64,000 nt of DNA, taken from assembly GCF_022201045.2 (NCBI RefSeq), contig NC_068563.1, positions 21,983,001-22,047,000 on the forward strand, written 5' to 3'. A program made the translations under genes and the position numbers. Shown piece by piece: positions 46,944 through 58,624 of the stretch. Each line of letters starts with the position of its first letter. Within the stretch, counting starts at the first letter, position 1. Origin of the DNA: Citrus sinensis. Its lineage: Eukaryota; Streptophyta; Magnoliopsida; Sapindales; Rutaceae. The notes beneath the pieces are model-generated. The model had not been told where the DNA came from. It did no database searches and saw nothing but the letters and a program-made list of their open reading frames with translations.

Positions 46944-49460
46944 TTGTATTCCACCCAAATGTACAAACAATTTGCGACACCGAAGCATCTCGCCATGTCG
47001 CAATGCTTTTGGTCATGTAGTAGTTATAACATGATTCATAAATTGAATGTTAATGCATGCCATCCACGGGTGGTAATGTGCAGGAGAGTTGAGAATGACC
47101 GGCCAAATTTACGACGATCCACTAAAGTTATGGAAGACGAATGGCGAGCCGAAGTGAAGGATACAAAAAAGAAAAAGAAATTGACATTCACGGGATCTAC
47201 CAACGAACGTCTATCCTCCAACTGGTCCCCTGAATATATTCGCAGTCGCAAAAGAACTCATACACGGGGGACGATATTGGATGACAAGGGTGTAGCAATC
47301 ACAAGAAAAGTGTCCAAACAACTATTTCCTACCAACAACACCGAAACAGCACATGTTAGAGATGATAAACCAATGGATATATTACTAAATAAACGCTGGC
47401 CAATAGGGTGCTACTCCGATGACGAATGCGACAGGTTGGCAGACATCAATGACGACCGACACCTATTAGAAGGTTACACATCCGAAAATGAAAAGGAGAC
47501 TTTCTATACATTCACAGCTAACCAACCGGACTGCCAAGATGTCGGGGACACATTCGTAATTGACCACAGTGAACATCATAAACTCATTTTCTATATTGGA
47601 CAGAAATTTAAACATGTCACAGCGTTTAGACAGGCACTTCAGGTGTCCGCAATTCGTGAAGGGTTTAACTTGTGCGTTATAGAAAATCGAACTGATGTTG
47701 TTAGTTGTGAGTGTTCTCATCTGTGCTGTGACTGGCAAATAAAGGCAGCGAGAGTTGTAAATGGAAATACCTTTGTCGTAACAGATTTCTCACCCTAACA
47801 CAAATGTCCCTGACGTGGCCCAATATTCCAACCTCGATCGAAATGGATTTCGACCATGTTTCTTCATCGGTGGAAACAAGAACCAACTATCAGTACAATT
47901 GCACCGACGCATGAGATTGAAGCTACCTTCGACTGTAAATGCCCAGAATGGAAGGTGCTCTGTGCAGCAAATAGAGCCAAACAACTTCTAGGGATTGATC
48001 ACGAAGACGGTTATGCAATGGTAAACCAGTTCAAACAAGAAATGGAAACAATCGATAGGAACAACATCGTGCTTGTCGACACCGAAATACTGCCATCGGA
48101 TGGCGGAGAGAGATTCAAGCGGATGTTTGTGTGCTATGAACGAGCCTCTTATGCCTTCAAGGTGCATTGTCGACGTCTGCTGGCCGTCGATGGATGGAAA
48201 ATGAACAATCCATATAATAATGTCATGCTAGTCGCAGCTGCACTTGATGGAAATAATGGGATATTGCCTGTAGCATTCTGCGAAGTTGAAATTGAAGACC
48301 TGGATTCTTGGGTTTATTTTTTGAAGAACATTAACAATGCTTTGCGTTTAGAATCTGGTACGGGTCTATGCATACTGGCCGATGGAGATAACGATGTTGA
48401 ATATGCTGTTGAAGAATACCTCGCTCATGCCACGTACAGACAATGCTGCCACCGGATCTTCACCGAAATGGTCAATAAATTCCCCAAGGCAGTTGTTCAC
48501 CACTTATTCTGGGCTGCTTGCCGCAGCACGAGTGCATTAGCTTTCTTTAAATACATGGAGTTGATATGTGTTCAAAGCAAAGAATGCCATGATTGGTTAG
48601 AGAAATCAAATTGGAAAAGGTGGGCGCTTTTTTGCGTGCCTGAATGGGTAAAGTGCACTTGTATTACACTAACAATTACCGAAAAACTTCGCAATTACTG
48701 TCAGCCATATTTGGAAATGAACATTGCAAGAAAATTCGAGGCAATTGCACGGTTAACATCAGAACTATTTGAACAAAGACGAATGGTCGTATGGAACTGG
48801 AACCGGGAGAAAGTACCACCAAAAGTTCGAGATGTAATTAACGATCGTTGTATTGATGGTAAGCGGCTCAGCGTCGTTCAGGACCATGGCACACTGCTGA
48901 AAGTTACTGATAGTCTTTCCTCCTCTTATGACCTAAACATGGAAGCAATGACATGCACTTGTGGATTATGGCAAATCTCAGGTATTCCCTGTCCTCATGC
49001 TTGCATCGGAATACATTACATCAATGGAAACGTTGAAGATTATGTCGACGAGTTATTGTCTGTTCAAAATTTTCTGTCCACTTATGCGCCGGGCATGATG
49101 CAACTACCCAAAGAAAATGCTTGGAAGTGGCATTCAGGTCACAATTTGCATCCACCCATGACTGTCGCTCTTCAACCTCTCACACTTCAGCCGCCCAATG
49201 ACATCACGTCAAACAAAGATTTACAACACACGCTTCATCACTACTACTCTACTACGGACAACCTACAGGTTAATGTTTTTCTTACACTAATTGTATGTTG
49301 CTTTCCATAACTCATCATCGAGACAATTACATATGCACTTTCAATTCACTTTATTTAACTGCTAACACTGGACACAGGAAACTACCTTTACCAACTCTAG
49401 TCAAGAGGATGGCATGTGTATTATGATATCCACCAGCAGCGATGATAGTATAAGTAAGCA
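46944..49460 (+). pseudogene. MuDR-type MULE transposase
   Basis: One reading frame covers the family layout. A basic N-terminus is followed by the plant MuDR DNA-binding region (FYIGQKFKHVTAFRQALQVS ... CSHLCCDWQIKAARV). The DDE core has LLAVDGWKMNNPYNNVMLVA, then LDGNNGILPVAFCEVE and CILADGDNDVEYA. A SWIM finger follows (TCTCGLWQISGIPCPHACIG). A downstream exon probably starts at 49378. Two stops, TAA at 47796 and TGA 15 bases later, interrupt the frame between the DNA-binding part and the core. No frameshift is seen in about 2.4 kb. The transposase is from a different MULE lineage than the FAR1-type one 9 kb away. Confidence 0.85.
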
Positions 49461-52400
49461 TTTAAAATCTTTCCTTATGCCCTATGATAAACGAATTTAA
49501 CATTTGTATTTCTTAATTAACTATGACCCTAAATATTACAGTTTTTTGTTTTCATCCACATGTTCAGTTAAAATTTCGCTCTCTGCACATAACCCATTTG
49601 GCTTATAAACTCCTTCCACCAATTTCTCTGCATTTCTTCTAATTGTGTGTAATAACAAACTTTTAATACCAAATAGACTATTGATGTATTTGCCTGTTTT
49701 ATTCCGATATGTTGTTCATTACCCACACTTTAACCTGTCTCTACCCCTAATTTTTATATCAATAATGTTTGTTTCTTTCTCTGCGGTCGCTCTTCTACAT
49801 GGGATGCAAGGTTGTGACATTCTGATAAATAATTGTCATTGTCAATGGATTTTGTCGCTATCCATTAGTTACTGTTACTGCATAATCTTGGCTTAATTCT
49901 GATTTCAGTTTATCTATTTTCATTGGTTACAGTTCTAACACACCACTTTCTCTTTATCCTTTATGTTATCCACTAGTCTCGTAAGTAGTTTCCAATTTAC
50001 TAATTAGTCGTAACTTTGGCAATTGCATTTCTCTGCAGGCCTCTGATGTCGCCACTTTATCGGGTACAAGACCTCAACATCAAATATTGCCCATTAGGCC
50101 TCACCCACATTGCACTATAGTATTATCTTTTTGATAGTTTCTCATCCGATACTTCTGACTCACAGTGTGCCGTTGGGGAAGACTGTTATTCTACCAATTC
50201 CGCAGTATTAATCAACTTTTGATATCCACTACCATTGATGTTTTTGAGACTACGTCTTTCGCCTGTGTGATTGTCCCATAATAGTTTGTTTCTTTTGTGG
50301 TGCCTTGGTTTGTAAAATAATGTCAAACAACGTCCCCTGATGGGAAACATCGCCATTACTCACTAATGCCCCTTATCTGTTCTTACTACTAGAACCTTTT
50401 AATTCATTGTCGTTTTTGCAATGTTTTTCCATCGTAATCTCATATGTAGTTGGCAAATGCACTGATACCCATTATTTCGCCAGTCTATATTCTCTCTCAT
50501 TTATCTTACAACCACCATTAACATAAACACGTCTCTCCTATGGGTTTGACAACCATGTATCAGCTCTCTTCAGCTGTCGCAAATACTTATTACATCAGAA
50601 ATTTCTGGATATGTATTACAAGATAACGTAATTTATCTGCTCTACACCTTCCACTCAACACTCGCTTTATTCTTCCGCAAATACTGCCTATGGGTTATAC
50701 CAGAACAATAACATGATATCCATTTCTTGCAACAGATTATCATCCCCTCCAAATGCCAAACAGTTCACCACAAATTTGTCAATAGCCCTTACATCACCTT
50801 CCTTCTATTCCGCACACCCATCCCATTCCGCAAGCACTTTTACTGCCACTACTTCCGCCGTGTACCCCAGGATCATTTGATTGACCAACAACTCCCATGT
50901 AAGCCCAATAATGTTTTTGTTTCACTTTCAAAACAATCATAAATTTACACGGTCAAACAACATCACTATACAGGCCCAATATTAGTTCGACTCGTAGGTT
51001 CTTCATCTGCAATCTTCTGAATTGCTCTACAACTACGAGCCACAACTAATAATTCCTGCAAATATAAATCACAACTCACTATCAAATCCCCTGACAGTTC
51101 TTCCGGGAAATCTCTTTCTCTAGGCATGCTCCCTTATCTGACAGTGGTTCCATAGATTCTAGGACAAGCCAGGGACATACTGATTGATTGGAGCGAATCC
51201 TATCTGCTTCCATTCATTATCCCGTTCATCCAACCATCCGCTTAAATTTTAGCAGAAGGAATCTATCTCTTATCCCTAGGTAGACATAGCAACAGTAAAA
51301 CAATATTAATATATAACTTACCATGTCAACCATATACATCCACAAACACCATGTATTCATTCTACAACTTTCCTCACACATCAAAGCCTCGAAAGTGCTT
51401 CCACGATATTACTGATCTTCATTACAGTTCTTCTTGTAACTGAATATTAACCCTGTTTGTAATTAATAAGCAGATCCACCAAACAATAAACAATTCTTAC
51501 ACCAATTTGTACCAACTCACAGATGCTCCATTGCATGAAGGCACACATACGAACCCTCACTAAATTAATACTCATTACCATTATTGCCATACACTCATCT
51601 CACCTACAAACACTTCTAAGCTAACCAATACTGCCGAACTTTTTCATTCACTACTTCCCTGTCATTTCAGCATTCACACAATCGATCAACTGACAAAAAA
51701 TTTACATAATTCAGCATTCTTGCATTCTAACAAATTAAAATTGCTCAAATTTCATTAAAGAACTACACCAAATCAAAACATCCAAGCCCTATCCAACTAC
51801 TGAACTAATGGACTACACCCGAACTTAATCAATTCCCTGCATGCACTTTGTCCCTGCATTGCATTTGCCCTGGGGCCAAATTGTGTTCGGATCAATTTCT
51901 TTCCTTTCCCCAGTCATAAATATATCACTCTCGTCTTTCCTCTGTTTCTGTACATTCAGTAACACCACAATACATAGCATTCCACCTATATAGTTCCTCC
52001 CTTTTCCAAATAACAACTCCAATATTAACCGTTCAATGAAACATTTTTTCAATTTTTTGCATCTCTAGTAACTATAAAATTGATAATTGTATAATACATC
52101 TACACACCGAACAGATTACACACACACGTCCCAAATTTTTTTTTAAATACTACGAAATTACATGCCTCATTCAAACCTCATTAAATGTTCAAACTTACAG
52201 ATTTTGCCATTTTTCCCATCTCTGATGCATTCATCACATAACAAGCCACCAAATGTATATAATTACACATCTGCAACATGCACAGCCTGTCAATTTTCAC
52301 TCTTTCAGATAAAAAAACTCAAACCACTGCAGATCACTGGACTATCAACATATGTTCCTATGTTTAACCTCTATATACATCTTTTAATTACTTCCAATAT

Positions 52401-53009
52401 CATACTAATTAACATTATGGCTTACCATGTGCTTATCCCATTGCTCAAACCCCTTTGATTATTTCAAATCCAACTTTTCTTCGCCACCATTTTCCCCCTC
52501 CCAACCAAATCTTTTTTACCAATAATCCATGACGCAATATCCAATTTACACTCAATCATAAATCTATAACCTACATCACCAGACCAACCAAATACTTTTC
52601 TCAGATTTCGTCCACATTTACAAACTTCCCATAAAATGACAATATCGCTGCAACGCCTACAAACAAAACCTACTTCAGTGATCCACACTTATATGAAATA
52701 ACAATAATCCTTCCACTCACACAAACCCCAATTTCATATTATTCCGTCAATCGTCAAAATAAAACAAATTACCTCGTCTTCACCCAAAAATCCTTATATC
52801 TCCTCTACACTTTACGCAATCTATATTCCACCTTTTCCCAGAACACAAATCTTCATTTTTCATTATCTTTTGTTTCATGTACGATCGATAACTGGAACCC
52901 CTTTAATCCAAATAATATTATTTCCTATTTTTTCACGGAATTTTGTTCTTTCCCTCACGTCCATTACTTAACGATTATTTTACCTTTTCCTTACCGCCTT
53001 CCCCGGTTT
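49461..53009. other. Right non-coding part of the 23 kb MULE
   Basis: No gene is recognised over 3.5 kb. The plus strand is visibly poor in G and rich in C and T, the opposite of the left end of the element (29.8-34 kb), which is rich in G. Short open frames here are by-products of that bias. Confidence 0.5.
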
Positions 53010-53127
53010 CACTGAACACAAATATTGGTTAATTTTAACCGTTAGATGCACTAACTTTTCATCCAACGGCTTCTCCGAATACAGACAAAAACCGTTATAC
53101 GGTATCACGGTTGCACGATAGGCGACT

Positions 53128-53138
53128 CCCCCAAATTA
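53128..53138. repeat. Target-site duplication of the 23 kb MULE, right copy
   Basis: CCCCCAAATTA, identical and in the same orientation as 29740-29750. Confidence 0.85.
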
Positions 53139-54105
53139 TTTTCGAAAACCAAAAGCATTTCCATTGCTGAGGACGGTAAAAAACACACATTTCTTAGACA
53201 AACTACTATAAAAAATTCTAATCAAACTCTGACAATAGAAAAAAATGTTTATGTAAAATGCATTCAATAATGCATTTAATAGACATCTAAAATGGATGAG
53301 AATATGAATGAGCGAATTTACGTTGTAATGCTCGTAATTTTTTTTTAATTTTAGACAACGCCATTTTTTATTAATATATAAAAACTTATGGCTTATCATA
53401 GGATGTGCTTATACAACATTAATTATTATAATGAAAAATGTTATTAAGACTCTTTACAAGTAACACCAATTGCAGCGTAGATAGACTTGAGTGATGAAGC
53501 GCTTTAGGCCATGGCACTTAAGTTTTGATAGTTGCAAGTTGCTACTAGATTTAGTAGCAATATGGAGCTGTGGAATTATCCTCAATATCTTGAGGGCAAT
53601 GAAAAGACACGGTGAGGAGTTCCAACTTCTACTTATCTAGAGCTTGGGCAAGGGCTTCTTGCTCACAAACGACAGATGGAATCTCTGTATGCAAGTAATG
53701 GTCCATTTGCAAATGAGCGAAATACTAAGGAAACCAAAATATCCAAGCAAGAAAATCAGCAGAATTTCTTTCTAATTAGCCATTCAAATATAATCAGCAC
53801 CGTGCAGTAAGCTGAAAGCATACAGATTTCAATGATAGACAATATGATAACAGAGACGATATGATCTCTATAGCTCTGGGAAAGGATGTAATTAGAGAGA
53901 AGCAGACAAATGCCACTACCCCATGTTGCCATATCATTTCAGAGGACTTCCTCTTTACTCTTTCGCTCCAATGTCCAATGTAGCAGAACTTATGAAAGAA
54001 AAATACCTATCAACCTCCTAGTTATCACTACTTTTGCATACTGTAAGAGAAGATTTTGAACAAAACTACAACAAGGAAACATCAACATTGCTCCCATCTT
54101 TCTGG
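53139..54105. other. 3' flank of the Alba gene
   Basis: This holds the downstream side and probable 3' UTR of the minus-strand Alba gene. No other gene is seen; a degenerate T-rich run lies at 53340-53352. Confidence 0.5.
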
Positions 54106-56054
54106 TCAATCATTGTCTTTGGTGGCAGCCTCTGAAGCTGGAGCTGGAGCTGGAGCTGGAGCAGAAGCAGTCATCAGAGAATCGAATTTTTCGGATTTCC
54201 CCAACACTATTTCAATCTGCAAGTCATTACCCATTATAAGAAAAGTTATGAGAAATTTTTACGTCGTTAATACGTTTGCTAGCATATTGACCAACAGTAT
54301 ACTCAAACCTACCTTGGCCTTCTGAATAAATCGTCCTTTGTTCTCATCTTTCATGCCCACGGTAGATGTTAAGACTTCTGTTTTATGTATATCAAGAAGA
54401 GTTAACGAATTAGCCACCCTTAGATAAATTAAAGACAATGCTGAGCATTAAGCGGGGAGGATTCTTACTCTTCTCAGTAGCCAGTCCATTGTTCTTCAAA
54501 ATCTCGGCAATGGTGACAACAGTAGTAATTGCTGTAAAAAGACATTAAAGTGTCAATTAATTACTTGGTTTCGAGGTGTAAACTCATGAACTAAAACTCA
54601 AACTGGCATGATAATTTTATCAAGCATTGGAAGTTTCAACTATTAATTAACAATCACAGGAATGTTTTACGTCTAAGTTTTCAGCCTAGAGAATCATCTC
54701 CTGTATTTCCTTCTTTGGTCCTGACACAAATCCCCTTTCAAATCTTTGGAATTATACAAGGGCATGGACCTAGTATCTAATGCCTTCAAAACTTTCCAGT
54801 TTATCTTAAATCCATAACTGACTGTGACTAAACTTTAAACTAAATGGTGCATGTAGAGTCAATTAAGTTGAATGAAGTGTCAATCGATCTCTAAGTCGCA
54901 ACATCATCAATCACCATATTGAGAGACTGAAAGTTTAGGCAGCAAAAATATGAAGATCACTATACATTAGATATTTTGGATTCCTAGCTTCTGCTTGGCT
55001 TGTCAACTAGAGGCATACGTTAATGAATCTCTTCACAGGGCATAACTTCATCCACTTCGCGGCAACATCAAACATAACTCCTAGTTTCAGCATGTCCAAA
55101 CAATAACAATAAACGCCTACAGTTATAGCCCTTTAAATTAATCCCCATCAGATCTCCAGTCCACTGTAACTATTTCAAGTACAAGGTAACTTCAGTAATG
55201 TGCTTTCTTGTTATACAGGGAACTAAATTATGCAAATAGAATTCAGATATAAATCTATTTTGTCGCTGATGCAGAGAAACTAAACACCTCGAATGTGATG
55301 TGAATAATGAAAGAAAGATGAATTTGAAGAAACATACCCATACCCAATGCAGAAAGCTCGACCTCATCGTGCTGTTGTATGTACCTCTACATCAAAAGGA
55401 CAACACGAGAAAACATTGCAACAATCAGGCCATGTACAAATGATATACGATTTTCCTAAAACAAATCAAAGTTTATGCACAATGCCTCGTAGAAACAGAT
55501 CAAATGAAATGAAGCAATGCAAATTCCTTTTCTTAACAACAGAATGATGGCAGTAAATCAAAATCTTTTATGATTTTAGGAGATCTACAATATCTCTTAA
55601 AGAAGAAAGGAAAAAAACTACACGTTACAAAGAAAAAAGATCAAATGTCGCACATCAACGCACAGAACACATAAAAGAAAATCAACTGGAGAACAAAAAT
55701 GACTTAAACACAAACATTACTACTTATTATATAGATCCAACGACACTAAACTTTATACATCAAAATGATAGAACCCAGATCACCAATAGGTTTTGCAACA
55801 CAAAATAATTCATAAAAAAACAAAAAAATAGATCAAATCATTCTACAATGAAAAGAATCATAAAGAAGAAAAACCCAGATGAGAGACGTTATATATACCT
55901 TAGCAAGATTAACATAGAAGAAGAGGGGCTTCTTGGTGTTAGAGACTTGGATTCTGTTCTTCTTGTGAGACTCAATGCTTCCAGTTGTTGTGGTTTTTGT
56001 TGTTGTTGTTGCTGCTACTGCCGCTGCTGCCGCCACTGGTGCTTCTCCTGCCAT
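54106..56054 (-). CDS. Alba-family DNA/RNA-binding protein
   Basis: Five exons (55899-56054, 55338-55386, 54469-54531, 54313-54377, 54106-54216) join with GT-AG introns to an unbroken 147 aa. An Ala/Thr-rich start (MAGEAPVAAAAAVAATTTTK) precedes the Alba fold: NRIQVSNTKKPLFFYVNLAK, RYIQQHDEVELSALGMAITT, VVTIAEILKNNGLATEKKV and then KIEIVLGKSEKFDSLM. An AP repeat (APAPAPAPAS) lies near the C-terminus, which ends TKDND. The Arabidopsis counterpart is At3g04620, adjacent to FLK. Plant Alba proteins bind RNA and R-loops and help in stress or development; specific roles here are inferred. The start is the only Met before the fold in this exon. Confidence 0.92.
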
Positions 56055-56259
56055 TCTTGTTCACTTTTCTTTTCAATTCTTGTTGTGTTGCGTTTGTACA
56101 GAGAGAGCAGGAAAATGGTGGGATGGAGCCTCAAGGCAAAAGGCCAAAAGGATATGTAGAGGAAATCGTTATGCAAGGTTGGTTATGTACAGAGCGCGAG
56201 TGTGGGTTCTTAGACCAATGGGGTTTTTACACGTGGCTTGTTTTCGTTGATTGTTGAAA

Positions 56260-57530
56260 CGGTAAGAGCAAATGACGGGTCGATCTTTCGATTTTAGTCT
56301 TTCTTTTAGATGGATTGACGGTTGCGCCCCTTGAGAATTAAGATTTATTCATCCTAGTCCTCCGAGTGAGGATCTTTATTTTTTCCTTTTCTTCTCTTTT
56401 CTTTTCTTTTATTTTCAGACGTTTTGATAACACTTTCACATTTTGTAACACTCATAAAAAATTAGAATAAGATTTTGTCCTTAAATTGCAAAAACTTTAG
56501 GTTTATGTTTATGCTTTAGAATTCAAACGAGTTGACATTGGATTTGAAATTAATCATTCAATAAATAAATATTACGATTAATGTTTATGATCAAACTATA
56601 AGATTGTATTTGTATGTTTATGATCAAACTATAGGATTGTATTTGTGGATGTCAATTAATTTAGTTGGTAAAAATTTGTTGTTTGGAAATAAGAGGTCTA
56701 GAGTTCGTAGGTTATAACTAAAAAAAAAAAAAAGAGTATTATGATATTAGTCTTAAAATAGAAATGAAAAAAAGGTGCCCTTGATTTTATTTTGCACCAA
56801 TTATTTTCATTTTACGAGAATATAAAATAATAAAATATATTTGGTGGCACTTTTTTTTGGTTTGCACGAAAATGAATTATATTCAATTTACACTTTTTCT
56901 TCACAAAATTATTGCTTTCAAATATTTGAGTTTGGAAAGGTTTCACATCTTATTGTAATTATTATAGAAAAAGGTGTAGTCCCTTATCAAAAGAATAATA
57001 GTTGTTTGTTTTTCTCTATTTGAACGATCGCATTTAAAAAAATATTATACGTATTTATAATTTTATAACATAATTTCAAAATAAGTTATTTTATTAAAAT
57101 GATCCCACAAGCATTAGATTTTTCAAACAAATAACCAAATACTTTTATAATTTTCATTTATAGATATTAATTTTAAAATAAACTATCAAACGAGGTATCA
57201 ATTTTACTAAACACTAATTATTCTTATATTATAAAATAACAATAATGTTATGTTCATTTAATTGGATACTTAGTTTTATATATTAACTAATGTGATGAAT
57301 AAAGTGTCACTATTTGATTCGCTCAGTGATAGATAATTATTAACCCTCATTATTTTTAATTTAAAATTATGAAATTCTTCTAATCACGTATCAGCTAGCA
57401 TATAAAACCAAGTATTTTAAAAAAGTATAGCATCACTCAAATAAAAAAATGCGCCCTCCCGTACCAAGGGTATTTTTGTCAACCAAATTTAAAATCAAAC
57501 AGATTGAAATGCATGTGATACCTCTCTAGA
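56260..57530. other. Intergenic between Alba gene and second MULE
   Basis: This contains the Alba promoter side and AT-rich sequence. A short direct repeat (tgtttatgatcaaactata, about 56584 and about 56616) is visible. No gene is seen. Confidence 0.45.
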
Positions 57531-57539
57531 TTTAAACAA
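57531..57539. repeat. Target-site duplication of the 6.2 kb MULE, left copy
   Basis: TTTAAACAA, repeated exactly at 63721-63729. Confidence 0.85.
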
Positions 57540-57604
57540 CAGCACCGATATTCAGCCCACAATAAGCACCACAATAAGCACCGAACGGTGCGTTTTGTGT
57601 GCAA

Positions 57605-57612
57605 TATAAAAG
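57605..57612 (+). promoter_or_regulatory. TATA box inside the left terminus of the 6.2 kb MULE
   Basis: TATAAAAG, about 140 bp before the first ATG at 57749. It is mirrored by TATAAAA on the minus strand at 63649-63655 near the other terminus. Confidence 0.6.
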
Positions 57613-57748
57613 GCTACTGTTTGAACAAACACATTACACGCGCATCTCAGGCATGCATCACTCTCACTCTCATTCACATCAAATCCACTCCTCATTCAAG
57701 CTAGAAATCTGAACAGCTAATTCTCCCAAGGCATTTTTTGTTTTACTC

Positions 57749-58198
57749 ATGGACTCTTCCTCACGGTGTGAAATCCGTCGGCTCTCTCTCACGGTATATC
57801 ATTCTCTTAGTTGTGTGAGGAATTGAGTTGCATCTTGGCGACTGACTTCACTCATTGTCGATTGCGGCAATCAATTTCTGCAGGTATACATTGGATGCGA
57901 GCAACTATGGTCAGTGCCATATGAAGGACTTATTGAGAAGCTAGGCCCTTTCCTCACTCTCTTCTTAAGGCTAGATCTGCCTTATTGCATTAACAGCTTC
58001 AAGAATTGTAACGGCAACGTTGAGAACCCCGTGGAACCTACCAGAAGGTTGGCGGACTTTGAGCGTATGCTATTTCTTCGTTAGTGACAGTCTAATTGTC
58101 TTCTTCATTTATTTTATATGAAACTATAAATTATGGATAATGCAGCTTCTTCTCTTTCAGCAGCCTCTAATCGTAGGCCAGCTGAAGACCTTCATTAA
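57749..58198 (+). CDS. Unrecognised three-exon small protein (about 87 aa) in MULE
   Basis: ATG at 57749 follows a TATA box. The exons 57749-57793, 57884-58064 and 58161-58198 total 264 bases, exactly 88 codons with the stop. All introns are GT-AG; the third exon has a cagcag tandem acceptor, and both choices keep frame. The protein begins MDSSSRCEIRRLSLT, has a middle of YIGCEQLWSVPYEGLIEKLG and FLTLFLRLDLPYCINSF, and ends NRRPAEDLH. I recognise no domain. It could be a captured host fragment, a MULE accessory protein, or a spliced upstream leader for the transposase that starts 430 bp further on. Confidence 0.5.
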
Positions 58199-58624
58199 CT
58201 GGAATTTTTTTGTGCTAATAATTAATTTGTGACATCTTAATTGCTATTATGTTAATTTATATTGACTAGCTGTTAAAACTTGGGGTTAGGAGTTATAGAA
58301 TGTTGTTTAATTGTCTAGTAATTACGGATGATTATGCAACAAAACATGATCTAGAGCATGTTCAACAGGCATAGAATTTTATAAGTTTGATTTGCAAGTC
58401 TAGCCTCAGGCAGGATGCAGCAAACATTCATGTGTATTACAAAGTTAATAGTAAGCACGAAATAAATAAATATATGCTGCAGATTCAGCTGGTATATATT
58501 AAATTTGTGTTCACAATTTCTATCATTAGTTAGTTTAGTTTTGTAAGGTTGTGCTGAATTATTTGTATTTTGTTACTTTCATTTTGTCAATGTGAATTAT
58601 TTCAATTTTGTAGAAATAAAGAAT

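Larger units (their letters stand above)
29751..53127. mobile_element. Giant Mutator-like element (23.4 kb) with multi-gene cargo
   Basis: The left end (ggtacaaccgtgatactgta at about 29763, then cagtttttgtctatatctgg, aagccgttgga and catctaacggtt) is matched in inverted orientation by the right end (complement of 53010-53127). The terminal match spans roughly 100 bp. An 11 bp direct repeat flanks both ends (29740-29750 and 53128-53138). Inside, in order: Ulp1-like protease gene (+), FAR1-type transposase (-), zinc-knuckle gene (-), GRF zinc-finger membrane gene (+) and MuDR-type transposase (+). The unit lies between two genes that are neighbours in Arabidopsis. Whether it moved as one unit or is a composite built by nesting cannot be settled from this sequence alone. 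Confidence 0.85.

Noticed and set aside
49645-52688. Scattered short frames in the right part of the 23 kb MULE
   Set aside because: Low-complexity C/T-rich sequence with no motifs, no splice context and no conserved order.
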